Source: Micractinium sp. NFX-FRZ
Lineage: Eukaryota; Chlorophyta; Trebouxiophyceae; Chlorellales; Chlorellaceae
Length of the DNA: 64,000 nucleotides
NCBI GenBank assembly: GCA_029339195.1
Contig: JAPTJF010000173.1
Coordinates: forward strand, 52,117-116,116
Direction: 5' to 3'
Below the pieces are notes generated by a model. It saw nothing but the letters and a program-made list of their open reading frames with translations. It had not been told where the DNA came from and made no database searches. Within the stretch, counting starts at the first letter, position 1. The number at the start of each line of letters is the position of its first letter. This document shows, in pieces, positions 48,101 through 59,179 of the stretch. A program made the position numbers and the translations under genes.

Positions 48101-50262
48101 CACCTACAGGGGGTGGCCACCGGCTTCCAGCACCTGCAACCTGGGAATGCACGCAGAGGCCGAGGGTTAGGGGCATATGTGCGGGAGCAGCAGCGGCGGC
48201 AAGAGCACGTGCGCAGGCCTGCCGACTTCTAGCCTGCTTCCATCTACGCCACTTCCATGCCCTGCCCTTGGGCCGGTTGACTCACCAGCAGGTGCAGCTC
48301 CTTCCCCCACCAGAAGTATATTACACCCCACAGAACAGGTCAGCTGACGCCAGCTTCCCCCTACTGAAATGTTAACTGCGCACACTCACGTGATGGGGTG
48401 GCCAATCCGTTGGAAGAGCTGGTAGAGCTCGGTGGCGCTGATGCTGCCGTTGCCACCCGCGTCCACCGCCCTGCGCACGGGTGCAGCCGGGGGCACACGA
48501 GCAGTGTGGGAGCACACCCAGCCGAAGGCATCCCCGGCAATGCTGCGGCACGCTGCGGCACGCTGCGGCTGCCCCTGGCCCGCCCTCCCATCCCTTACCA
48601 CCCCGCGTCCTCCCACCTCTCCACCCGCCCATTCCACCTGAAGGCGTCCTTGTACTCCTGCAGCTTGCCCGCCAGGAAGATCTTGTCCTGCGCCATGCGC
48701 ACAAACTCGTCAAAGCTGCGGGGCAGTGGGGGGGCGAGGGGAGGCCGTAAGCAGGTGCCGACTGGCAGGGGAGCATGCATCGGGCACAAGGTTTGGAGCA
48801 CAGGGCGCGCAACCGCGGCACAGCCTCGAGCGGCTAGCGGCATTGGGGGGCCTGCGGGGGACGGGTAAAGTGCAAGCCGGCGAGGAGCAGGGAGTCACAA
48901 CCTCTCCCTCCCCTGCACCACCCATGTTGCCCCCACCAGATTACGCCGTCCCCGTTTGTGTCGTACTGCTCCAGCACCTCGCTGATGTCGTCCTCAGTCA
49001 GCCAGTGCTGCTGGGTGGGTGTGGGGTGGGAGGGGGTGGGAGGGGGGTGGAAGGTGAGGGGGACTGTGTACGAGGAGGGAGCAGAGCCAGTCAGTGCAGC
49101 AGGATGCAGGGGGAATGCAGTGGTCACATGAGGAGGCCGGGCAGGCAGGCAGGGAGACTAGCAGAGCGCGTCAACGTTGCAGGGCAGGGCGGGGTGAGGG
49201 GAGGGTGAGGGGGCAGTGTGCAGTGGGCAGGAGGAGGGCGAGCATAACAGACACCACAGCGCATCACAGCGTCCACACCAGCACCAGCAGCACCAGCAGC
49301 AGCAGCGCGCACCAGCAGCAGCAACGGTGCCTCCCACCAGGTGTACTGACAGGCTGCAGCGCACGCACTTACCACGGGCACTTCATCATCGCCGTCCCCG
49401 ACCCGCTCCAGCAGGCTGCGCAGCTCCTCGCGGTCGATCACGCCGTTGCTGGGCGGAGGGAATAGGAGGGGGGACACAGGGGCATACAGGGGTTGGGGGT
49501 TGGGGTTGTACCTGGCGGGCTGGTGTGTACAAATGTGAGCGAGCAGGACAGGTGGGAGCGGGCAGCGTCATGGAGAGCGCCGAACTCTCGCCCACGGACG
49601 GGGGGGGAAAGCGGGAGGCGGGTGAGGCATGCTTCCTCGCTGCCGCTCCAGCTGGCGGCTGAGCTCGTCATGTGTGCTGCCGCCAGCCTCTGCAATCCTG
49701 CTGTCTTGGGTGGATACCACAGGAGCCAGAGCGACCCGCCCTCCGTGCCTGCCTCCCCCCACTTCCGCCCCCTCACCCATCCTTGTCAGCCGCCTCAAAC
49801 AGCGCCACCAGCCGCTGCATGCGGCTCTCCGACTCGCTGTCCCTGCAGGGGGACGGCAGTAAGTCAGCAGGTACATGGTCGGGTGCCAAGGGCGCATGCA
49901 GCACCTTCAGCGAGGCAGCTGGTTGCAGTGCCAGTGATGCCTGCAAATAAGCCGCCTACCAACTGCCTGCCCGCTCACTTACATCCAACATCCGCTCACC
50001 AGGTCTCACGCTCCGCATCCCACGGCACCAGCACGAAATCTGCTTGCACGCGCGCGGTGGTGCGGCTGCCACGGCTACCCGCGCCGCCGCTGGGACTGCT
50101 GCTGCTGCGGCCCGCGCCGCGGTGCCGCTGCCGCCAAGCTGCCGCCGCCGCCCTGGGTAGCCCTAGTGTGGCTGGCCCGCCTGGGCGGGCGCTCGTTGTG
50201 CCCACAGCCCTGCCATCCCGCCCAGGTCCCGCTGAACACGGTGTGTGCAGCGCCACGAACAT
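45133..50262 (-). CDS. CRX: calredoxin-like protein: four EF-hands plus thioredoxin domain, chloroplast
   Basis: Calcium-sensing redox protein; Chlamydomonas calredoxin links stromal calcium to thioredoxin activity and peroxiredoxin reduction. Fourteen exons give 451 residues: 50262-50000, 49842-49777, 49448-49373, 49010-48937, 48715-48638, 48470-48390, 48016-47967, 47729-47671, 47281-47038, 46704-46616, 46461-46416, 46056-45973, 45457-45396, 45216-45133. The basic, Ser/Ala-rich first 75 residues look like a chloroplast transit peptide (TTARVQADF near the cut). EF loops: DKDGNGVIDREE (about 106), DTNGDGVICFDE (152), DAGGNGSISATE (189, with Gly at a position usually acidic) and DVDQSGVIDFGE (225). 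An Ala-rich linker leads to thioredoxin with WCRPC (348-352) and cis-Pro in TTPSFFVF (396). The more usual thioredoxin site is WCGPC. Frame is kept at every junction. Confidence 0.88.
45876..45975 (-). repeat. duplicated donor region of calredoxin intron 12
   Basis: The exon-end/donor GATG|GTGAGGCCCAGGG at 45976-45960 is repeated about 78 bases further into the intron (45898-45880). Using the first donor gives FVFKDGAILASCTGAN, the normal thioredoxin pattern. Confidence 0.75.
46660..46835 (-). repeat. duplicated exon 10 start and acceptor of calredoxin
   Basis: The real exon start VLASNPGKLVVLMASVTWC (46704 down) has an upstream intronic copy, ALAGNQGKLVV, at about 46830-46791 with its own CAG acceptor. 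The copy lacks the WCRPC part. Confidence 0.75.
47363..47575. repeat. GGCAGGCGGGCA-type minisatellite in calredoxin intron 8
   Basis: Imperfect short repeats of GGCA/GGCG/AGAC units in two blocks, about 47375-47412 and 47505-47572, separated by unrelated sequence. Confidence 0.7.
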
Positions 50263-52105
50263 GTCGGGGGGTTCTTGGGGGAGGGTTTTGGACTGTGCTC
50301 AGGAGAGGGTGTGCAAAGCCCTAGGATTATCCTGGGTGTGATCGCTAACTAATTAAACGAGTTAGAGGACCTGGCTAGGCCGCGATTGTTTCGGCCTCGT
50401 CGTCCACGCTGCCGCGCGCTGGAGGCGCCACCTTTGACCTCCCGCCACTCTTTTGCTCTATGGCCGCGCCCAGGCGCATGTAAGCGTCACAAAATGAGTT
50501 GACCAACACGAGTGGGTTGCAGTAGCCCTGACCTTCACACGGGCCATGTGTTTCGGTGTTCTCTGGAGAGGCAGACGCCCCCGATCGCCTTCACGGAAGG
50601 GTTTGTGCAGCAGGTTACGGCAGCATGGCGATAGCGCCGGCACAGAGACGGCGCTGCGGCAGCCACGCACAGCTGCCGCCACTGCTGCCGCCTCTGCCGC
50701 CCACTTCTTTGTGGTTGCTGCCAAGCCTGCGAAGGCATGTTTTTCTGCCTCCGCTGGCTGACAGCGGGACGGCACACCTGCTCACAGTTATGCCATGCAA
50801 ACCATTGGTATGAGGTGGGTGCAAGTGGCTCCAGGCGCCGCGCCCTTCTCTCCTTGCGGCGTTGAACGCTCGGCGGAGCGCTCACCCGCCGTGACAACCC
50901 CGTCCGCATTGAGTGTCAGCAGCATGTCCACCTAAGGTGGCCCAGGCAGGAAACATAATGGCCGGGGCTTCGGAAAGTCGGGGCTCGCTGCCGGGGAACT
51001 GCCCCTGTTCTCAAAGGCGGCGGCTAAAATGGCGTGCACGAACGGCACACTGGGGCGCGCCGTGGCCACTGGAACGGACTGTAAAAGCAAGCAAACAGTC
51101 ATGATTTCAGTTTGTTCGGCTGCTTCAGCCTCCGCCCAGCTTGTAGTGAGTGTCCTCACCAACACGAGATGGTAGCTTGCTCTCTGTTTCCAGAACAACA
51201 CAAGTCACAGCCGGTCGCACGGGGCGGCACAAAAGCAGTGATGCCGGCAAGCACCCACCACCCAGCAATTGGCTCTGCTGCCCGCAGCGGATGCGCACTT
51301 GTGTTAACTACTTGATTCCTATTCCAGAGATCTCTACCGAGCTTGAGACTGCCCGTTGGCAGGCCTCGCGGGCACTGCTTGCCCGTCTGGCACTGCCCGC
51401 CTGGCGGCGCCTGTCGCCGGCTGCCCTACAAGGCACCTGGGTGTGGTCTACACGCGCTGCTCTTGACCGATTTTTTAAAGTGTTCAGCGACTCACGGGCA
51501 TCATCGAACGCCCAGCACGAGGTGAAGAGATCACTTCGGCTTGGGCCGGCTCGCCAGCATTGTCGCGCCCAGGCCTGCAACGTGCCTCTCACAGCGAGGC
51601 TGGGTGCACGTAGGCGCCAAGGTTGGGGGCGAGCTTTCGCTGAGCGTTGCCGCCGCGCTTGCGCGTTTGGCGCGGTCTGGGGTCCCCCTGGAATGTCCGG
51701 CGAGTGGGGCGGACGTTTTTAGGGTACAGCGAATTGAGAGGGCGCCGCAGCGGAGCTTGGGTGCTGCCCCGCCTCTGGCGCCGCTCCTGCCTGCCGCTCC
51801 CGCTTGCCGCCCGCCGCCCAGCCCCGTGCCACACCCTGCTGCTCCCTGCAGGCCTGTGCAGAGCCGTCTTGCTGGATAGCACCTGTTAAGGACTCAGAGC
51901 TGACGGGCTTGCAGGTCTGGCGCCTGGCGTGGGGACCTAGCTCATCTGGGCCGGGCAGCCCGGCGGACTGGCTGCTGACGCATGGAAAAGCGCAAGGCAG
52001 CTCCCGCCTGTTCACTTGCACCTGCTTCGCTTGCACCTGCGTCCACTTCTGCTGCTGCGTGCTCACGACCCATGCCCTGCTTGCTGCAGGTGCTCCTTCA
52101 CCAAG
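50263..52105. promoter_or_regulatory. divergent upstream region, calredoxin / ankyrin gene
   Basis: About 1.8 kb. A CAG acceptor just before 52106 suggests that the right part contains a non-coding or short first exon of the ankyrin gene. Open frames elsewhere show no domain. Confidence 0.4.
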
Positions 52106-54867
52106 ATGCCTGCCTCTCTCCCAGCCCGCACCTTCGTCATTGGCACCCTGGTGAGACCATGTGGCTGTGCCTGGCTCAACCCCGCGCCGTTCTATGTGCT
52201 GCCGCTGCGCCCTGGGCCGCCGGAAGAGGCTGTGCAACAGTAGCAGCTCCATGCAATTCCACCTCTCATTTCGCATCTCCCCTGCTCACCTCCCGCAGCT
52301 GCTGGCCAGCTATGGGCTGCTCCTGTCCTCCTACTACCGGGACGTCGAGGCGGCCACTGCCACCAGTGGATACTCCTTCAGCTGCCGGCGCCAGGTGTGC
52401 CACAACCGGCACATTCAAGAGGCGGCGCTGCGGCACGGCTTCTGTGCTAAGGCAGCCACCCTCGTGGCGGCAGTCCTGCTCGCCATGGAGGTGCTGCTGC
52501 CAGCCTACTCCCTGGTGGCTGCGCTCAGCTGGGTGCTGACCGCCTTGGCTGCGCTGGGGCAGGCGTGCCTGCGCTGGCATCCCGCTCAAGCACCCGCTGG
52601 CCCCGCGCTCGCCAGCCCAGCCCGCGCCCCTCCCAGCCCCGCCCACCCTGGCCCCTCCACTGCTGCCCCCACTCTCAGCCACGCTGAGGCCAGCCCATCC
52701 GCTGCCGACCCCATTGACGCCAGCCCTGCCACCCCCACCGCTATTGGCAAGCCGCCGCCACCCTTCTTTGGAGAGGTTGTGCAAGATGGGAAGAAGTGGA
52801 AGGTGAGGAGGCCGCAAGGTGTTCTGCTGGCTTGGTGCTCACCTGAGCTGGTTGCATGCAGCACGCGTACCCAGACCCTAGTTCATGCACACCTGCACCC
52901 CCATTGTTCGACTTGTGCAGGCTGTGTTCGAGTTCTGCGGCAAGCGGCGCGAGCTGATCAACCTGTGGTCCCAGTCAGAGGCGGAGTTGGCCCTCGACAT
53001 GCTGGCCGGTGAGTCAGGGCTGGGTTGGTCCTGCAATGCCGAATTTGTGCCGTTGCCTTCTAGCTGCCTGCCAACCGTGATTTCAGGCAGGGGCGTGCCC
53101 TTGTCTAATCGCTGCTGGTTTAACACATGGGTCAGTTGCTACTTCATGAAATGCCACCGCCGTCATCTCCATGTACTGCAGTTGTGGATGCCCCGGATGG
53201 CAAACCCTACGCGCTGCGCCGCCCCTTCGGACCACCCAGGTGGGCAGAGCTGCCAATGCGGCGTGCGCCAGCTGGCTCTGCAATTGAGGAATCTGCAACC
53301 AGTTGTAACAACAGTGTACCACAAATCTGAGCGAGCCGCGCTCCCCCGTCCGAAGCGCCTCCATTATCCCTCCCACCCCCACCCCCACCAACTTGAATGC
53401 TGACATGCACGTCCATGTTTCTCCACGTGTCTCCGTGCAGCCATGACTGGATGCGCAGGGCGCGTCAGACCATGCCCCGGGCCGCGCAGTACCTCTGGCG
53501 ATTTGATGTGCTGTCTGGCCTCAGCGCCGCTGCTGCCGACGCTGCTGAGGGAGCATTTGCAACGCAAGGTGAGGTGGATGCGGTTTGTGTTCATGTGTAA
53601 GGCACACATGGGTTTGGTGTGGTGTGCTGAAGCAGTTCAAGTTGCACTATGGCATTTGAAAGCACCTGCATGGGCCCAGGTCATCGTGATTCGCGATCAA
53701 CCCCTGTGCCCATCCTCACCGGCAGCCACAGGATGGCAGGTGAAGTTGGGGTATGCGCGCCCCCACCATGTGCAAACTCTGAACACTTGAAATTTGTGGT
53801 AACCCCGCTGCTCCAATTCTGCTGCAGCCTGCATGCTGGCAGAAGCCCTCATTGACTCTCCAAAGGTGGACTCCCGGCTGGCGCTGCTTCTCCTGGCAGC
53901 TGCGCCTTCTCTGGCGGCGCGCACGTACAGCTATGGCCGCACGCTGCTACGTTTTGCTGTTGACCAGCACAATGCTCATGTGAACAGCAAGACGGACCTG
54001 CTGCTGCATGCTGCACCGCACCTTGCTGTGCACAGGGACGCAGATGGCCGCCTGCCACTGCATGTGGCTGCTTTGGGCTGCAACAGCGGCGCGGTGCAGC
54101 TTCTGCTGGCGGCAGCACCTGAGACAGCCGCAGCTGTTACCCGCACAGGCGACACACCCCTGCACGATGCAGCCCTTTATGCCAATCGCAACCTGGCAGT
54201 CATACAGCAGCTGTTAGAAATCGCACCTGAAACAGCCGCTACCCCGGACAGCGACGGCCACCTGCCTGTGTACTCCGCAGTGTTACATGGCGGCGTGGCT
54301 GCCGTTGCGCTGCTGCTGGAGGCAGCCCCAGATGCACGCGTGCCATGGTCGGGCAGCCTTCTGCACGTGGCCTTTGAAATTGGCAATTTTTCAGCAGTGC
54401 CAGTGATTCTCAGGGCCGTGCCCAGCTCGGCAGCGCTTACCAACCACCAAGGCCGCACTGCACTGCAGCTGGCTCTGAGGAGTGAGCCAGCTGTGTTAGA
54501 GCAGCGTGCCCCAGCCATCCGCTGCCTGCTTGCAGCCGGCAGCACAGCCAGCGTCCTGCTAGACATCGCTGCTGCTGGCCAGCACGCTGAGCGCTTCTTT
54601 GCTGACTGCGCCATCGTGCGCCCCGCACTGACGGCTGAGGAGTGGGCCATGGTGCCTGTACCCTGCCCAGGCCTGGGGCGGGCGCTGCCCGCTGTGCTGG
54701 CCCGCTCTTGGCTGGAGGCGTGCTTCCTGGTGGAGCACCTGCCGGCAGCAGACAGGGCACGGCTGCGCGCCGGTGTGCTGTGCCTGGCGCATGCGCAGGC
54801 AAGCGGCGGTGCCACGCTGCCAGGGCACGTGGCCGAGCGCATCCTGGCCCTCTCCCTGTCCACATGA
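52106..54867 (+). CDS. membrane-anchored protein with AP2-like segment and ankyrin repeats
   Basis: Six exons with compatible phases give 620 residues: 52106-52150, 52299-52802, 52921-53008, 53182-53239, 53441-53568, 53828-54867. Hydrophobic segments lie at about residues 8-28 (FVIGTLLLASYGLLLSSYY) and 67-105 (LVAAVLLAMEVLLPAYSLVA and on). After a Pro/Ala/Ser-rich linker comes a segment at about 172-232 with AP2-like spacing (GEVVQDGKKWKAVFEFCGK, then EAELALDMLAVVD). The rest is five or six ankyrin-type repeats (DADGRLPLHVAALG, TRTGDTPLHDAALYA, DSDGHLPVYSAVLHG, GRTALQLALRS). The start is the first ATG of an exon that follows a good acceptor, so an upstream exon may exist. Alternative: two genes, the first ending at 53600 and the second starting at ATG 53833; the shared phase and good splice sites favour one. 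The AP2 reading is tentative. Function unknown. Confidence 0.6.
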
Positions 54868-55354
54868 ATACGGCCGCCGAGCCGTCAGGAACCCTCTGCC
54901 GCTCTGGTGCACCCTTAGCGTTTCTTCATTTCCCCTGTATCCCTTCGCGCATGCGACGTCACGTTCTGCTTTTGGTTTTGCTGCCTCGTTCATCCTCTTC
55001 CCTTCCTTCAACCCTGACTGGTTTATCCACTGTGCGCGCGCCCAGCATGGCAACTTTGAATGTGTTACAAAGCGCAGTGCAGAAGGATTGAAGCACGACG
55101 TGGCAGAGCAGGTCGAAGGAGAAGGAGGGGAAGGGGCGCTGTCAGGCAGTGGGCCGGCTGCAAGGCTGCCTGCACTCCCGAAAACATTGAAGGCTTCACT
55201 GGCGGCAGGCAGCGCCAGCATGCGCCACACGAGGGGGTTCGATACAAACCGTGGCTGCCTGCCACTGTGCACGAGCCAGAACAGAGGCCACTACGCGCGG
55301 GTGCTCTCCGTCGGCGGCAGAGAGGTGTTGCACCACCAGGCCTCTGCTGCAGCC
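54868..55354. other. convergent 3' region, ankyrin gene / dioxygenase
   Basis: No gene is supported. A minus-strand TGTAA at 55069-55065, about 286 bases past the dioxygenase stop, is a candidate polyadenylation signal. Confidence 0.45.
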
Positions 55355-58300
55355 TCACTCGGCATCCAAGGGCACCGTGTGTTTAGTGTTGGCAGTGTAC
55401 ACACCCAGCCGGCTTCCAGGCTGCCCAGGGCCAAACGCTGCAGGCGGAGCAGAGGCACAGGGAGGCGGTCAGCGGCGGCGGGATACCGAGGAGCAGTGAC
55501 CAGGGTTCAAGCTTGCTGCCTCAGGCGCATGCAAGCGCACTGCCCGTCGGAGTGGCAAGTGACAAATGCGCCCTGCTTGCCAACTACACAACACCATGTC
55601 AGCCTGTCAGCTCACCTGCGGGATCCAGCGGGCGGGCATCCTCTGGTGACAGATGCAGGCGCAGCAGGTGCCGCCGGTTTTCAACGCCCTGCGTATGGAC
55701 CCAAACCAGGAAGGCAAGGGGTGGATAGGAAGCCAGGATGCGTTGGTGGCGCTGGGGAGACAACAGGGCTGCAATCAGGCAGGCCAGGCGCATTGACACC
55801 GCCGCTCATATGGTCAAAGAGTGGGCACCTGCCAGCTGGCGCTGCCAGCTCACCGCATGATCCTCAAACTCCGTCCTCATGTGCAGCATTGTCCAATTGT
55901 GCAGCAGCTGCATGTGCACGGCAACAGCAGGTGGGTCAGGGCAGGGTGGGCGGCGGCAGGGGAAGGTGTGGGTGGCAGCACATCCAGCACAGCAGCTGCA
56001 CTGGCTGACCTGCACCTTGAAACCACACCACACTACAATCCTGCTCAAGGCCCTCACCCCCACCTCGCCCTCTCCCCACCTGAACATCTCCCGGCTCCAG
56101 GTCCCACTCAAGGTGCAGCTCAGGAGAGTTGGCCAGCTGAGTTACTGCCTGCAATGCCTGCGGCAGGCTTGGGCACGCGACAGGTGGCGGCAGCATGCAC
56201 ATGGGCACCAGAGCCCCTGCTAGCTGCGAAGTCGGAGCTCGCCCGGGAGGCTGAGCGCTGTACCCCGCACGCAAATCACGCACGTGAAGGAGAGGCCAGG
56301 AATGAGGGGGGTGGCAGGCACGGCATCACAGCTCATGGACAAGCCCGCCCCTCCCCCTGCAAGCCAGCTACTCTCACCTCTTCCTGCTTGGGTGTCAGCC
56401 GGGGGACCTGGGGAAAGCGCTGCAGGGCAGGATGGGCAGGGCAATGAGGAGCATATCGAACATGCTGGTGGAGCTAGCGGGCGGTCGTGCTCGGCCGGAG
56501 GTGAACAAGCCACAGGCTGCCTGCCAGCGGCGCCGGCGCCTGGACCTCCCTCCTCGGGCCTTATCCCCCAAGCCTGCCCTCCTCCCACCTGCGCCTCCCG
56601 TGTCATTCTGTCATTGTAGTAAATCGTAAGGTAGCCCTACAGGCGGGCACACAGGTGGGTGGGTGGGTGGGTGGGTGGGGAGGGGGGCATGTGAAGAGAT
56701 CCCCACAACGGCAGGCGTGCCCCTGCCTCCAGGCGTGGAGCCCTGGCCCTTCAGGGTTCTTCGTCTTTGGCAAAAGAACAGGCAGCGGTGCAGGCAGCAA
56801 CCAACTGACCGTGCACCGCTTACTGCCGACCCTGTCCCCCACTGCCGGGGCCCCGGCAGCGCAATCACCCGATAGAAGGAGACAGCGGGGATGGCAAAGA
56901 AGGGCGCCTCCTCCGGCATGTGCTCCCCTTTCCGGTCGTAGTAGAACGGCTTGCGCAGCTCCTGAGGGGTTGGGTGGGGGACCGAGGGTGGTGTGTGTGT
57001 GTGTGGAAGGAAGCAGCGAGATGGGGCCTCATGCAGCGGCCGAGGGACCGGGCGCACCACGCTCTGCTGGGCGGTGCCCCAGATCACGCCTGGCCAGCGC
57101 AACTCCCACCCAGCACGCCTCCCCTGCCAGATCAGCGGCCGCCCTGCCAGCTCAACGCCAGCTCAGCTCCTCTCACCTCTATCAGGTCTGGGCGGGACTG
57201 CAGGAGGCGGTTGTAGATGCTGACGGAGCTCACCCAGCCGCTGCAGGGAAGAGCGGGAAGAGAGGAGAGGGCGTCAGGGAAAACGTGGTTGCGAGAGATG
57301 CGTGTGGGTGCCACAAACGACGCCCCTCCTCGTTGCCCCGCTGCTCGCTGCAGTGCGCCCACGGCATGCAGCACCACACACACTACCTGTCCCGCTCTTA
57401 GCCCACAGTTCTGCGGTCGCAGCACTCACCTGCGCCCTCCCGTTTTGGCCTTCTTCAGGCACAGCAGTGCCACTAGATCGCACGTGTCCACATGCCTGCC
57501 AGCAGGAGGAGGGGAGTAGAGGGAGGCTCCCAGTTGGTCGCTGTCTGGGGCAGGGTGTAGGCACCTTTGTGCAGGTTTGTCAACAGGCACAGGCACACCT
57601 TTACAGGGGGCAAGCAGGCAGCGCGGCGCGCATCGCTTACCAAGGCTACGGTGATGGCGGGTGTGATGGGTTGGTGGGCGACGGGGTGGTCGGGCAGGCG
57701 GCAGGGTAAGGAGGGCGGGGTGGGGCGAGTCAGTGATGGGAACGACGCGCACAGCGACAGCCCGCTGGGACAGCCTACTGAAACTGTAAAGCAGGCACTT
57801 CCCAAGTTCAGTTGGTGGCTAGGCCTGAGTAGCAAGAGCTTGTGCCTCACTGCGCATGCACTCTCACGCACCCACCACACCGCACAGCCCACGCCACCCA
57901 CCAGGAATGAGATTAGAATGTGGCGCCCCGCCTCGCCGCCCTGCTCTGAGCTGGCCCTGTCCAGCGGACAGCACACATATTGTGCTGCCCTCTTGCTCCT
58001 GCCAAACAAAGCATTGGCCCGCAACATCGCAGAGCTGTCTATCCCCACGCAAGCACCCCACCCTGTGCAATGCCAGGCCCGGGCCCACCTGCGCTGCGTG
58101 CGTCTGGTACACCCTCACGTCATCGGCATCGGGATTGAGACCCAGATCCTTGACATGCCCCACCTGCGGTGGTGCGGGTGGATGGGAGCGTTGTGCTGCA
58201 GGTACCAGTATTGAAACGGACAGGCGAGGAGACTGAGCGAGCGTGAGTGGCAGGCAAAGCAAGGCGGCGCCCGTTGGGGGCTGCGCTGCAAGGGGTTTGC

Positions 58301-59179
58301 GCTGGGAGATGGGCCTGTACTGGGGAAGCCTGCAGTCAATGCACCAGCGGCAGCTCACCACATGCCCCTTGGCGTTCTGACTGCGTGCGTTGCCCCAGTG
58401 TGTGCCCAGCCCATAGAAGGCAGCTACCGTCTCCCGCTGGCTCAGCCGCTCCACCGGGAAGCCTGGAAATTATGGGGAGGGGCGCAGGGGCTGGGGCTGG
58501 CCTGTTCTAAATGTCGGGGCGAGAGGCAGCACATGCGGGTTGCTCGCTCACCTGACACTGTGTCTGTCAGAATGCAGGGCGCCCCTGCAGCCCCATGCCT
58601 GGCCTAAAGAGTGCTGCAGGTCCGGATCCGCATGCAGGTGCCCTGGTGCCCTTGCCCAGCGCTCACCCCGCAGCAGATGGAAGCCGCGTCCATGCAGGGC
58701 ATCCCGCTTGATGCTGCCCAACTTGGGACCTAGAGTAGGCAGCGGGAAGTCGGCAGCAGTGAGGTCCTGCTTCATGGGGCAGGCGCGGGAGGGGGCATGA
58801 TGGTGCCGTCGTGTGCCGGCAAAAGCGGCGGGCGAGCGAGCGGGCCGCTGCATCAGGGACCGCGCAGCTGCAGCCTAGCGACGAGCTCTGCTCACATCAC
58901 ACGCTGGCAACCATCTACCAGCCAGCTGTATTCATTCAACAGTCAACACTGCATGCCTACCTGGATAGGCTTGCCTGTTGCCAAGGCGTGCGCCGTCGCC
59001 GCCAGCACCTCCTCTACTTCTGTCGGCGACAACACCGTCTGCCACTCTCCTGACGCTGCTAACGCCTCCGCCGCAGTCCACGCAGCGGCAGTGTGCAGAG
59101 GCTGGCCAGGCACCGCGCCCTCGCCGGCCTCGGAAGCACACTCCACCGCCATGGCGCGGCGGGCCGGGTGAAATTGCAT
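55355..59179 (-). CDS. TauD/TfdA-like Fe(II)/2-oxoglutarate dioxygenase
   Basis: Predicted non-heme iron oxygenase of the TauD fold; substrate unknown. Thirteen exons: 59179-58961, 58766-58667, 58462-58359, 58163-58089, one ending 57430, 57240-57177, 56961-56869, 56636-56589, 56419-56378, 56157-56080, 55907-55854, 55688-55616, 55437-55355. The chain shows GKPIQ-DLTAADFPLP, LHGRGFHLLRG, GLGTHWGNARSQNAKGH, GHVKDLG, YQTHAAQ, the metal motif HVDTCD, LLCLKKAKTGG, WVSSVSIYNRLLQSRPDL, FYYDRKGE, RFPQVPRLTPKQEE, the distal His in LLHNWTMLHMRTEFEDH and the 2-oxoglutarate Arg region NRRHLLRLHLSPEDARPL, ending HTVPLDAE. This matches the fungal/bacterial group that also includes plant At3g21360-like proteins. 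Start: ATG at 59179; 59152 is an alternative. One junction, just before HVD, does not keep phase under GT-AG. All others do. Confidence 0.83.

Noticed and set aside
50530..51722. Candidate gene in the divergent region left of the ankyrin gene
   Set aside because: No conserved motif or consistent exon chain was found; frames are explained by GC content.
54559..55272. Minus-strand open frame opposite the end of the ankyrin gene
   Set aside because: It overlaps well-supported ankyrin repeats and has no recognisable motif.
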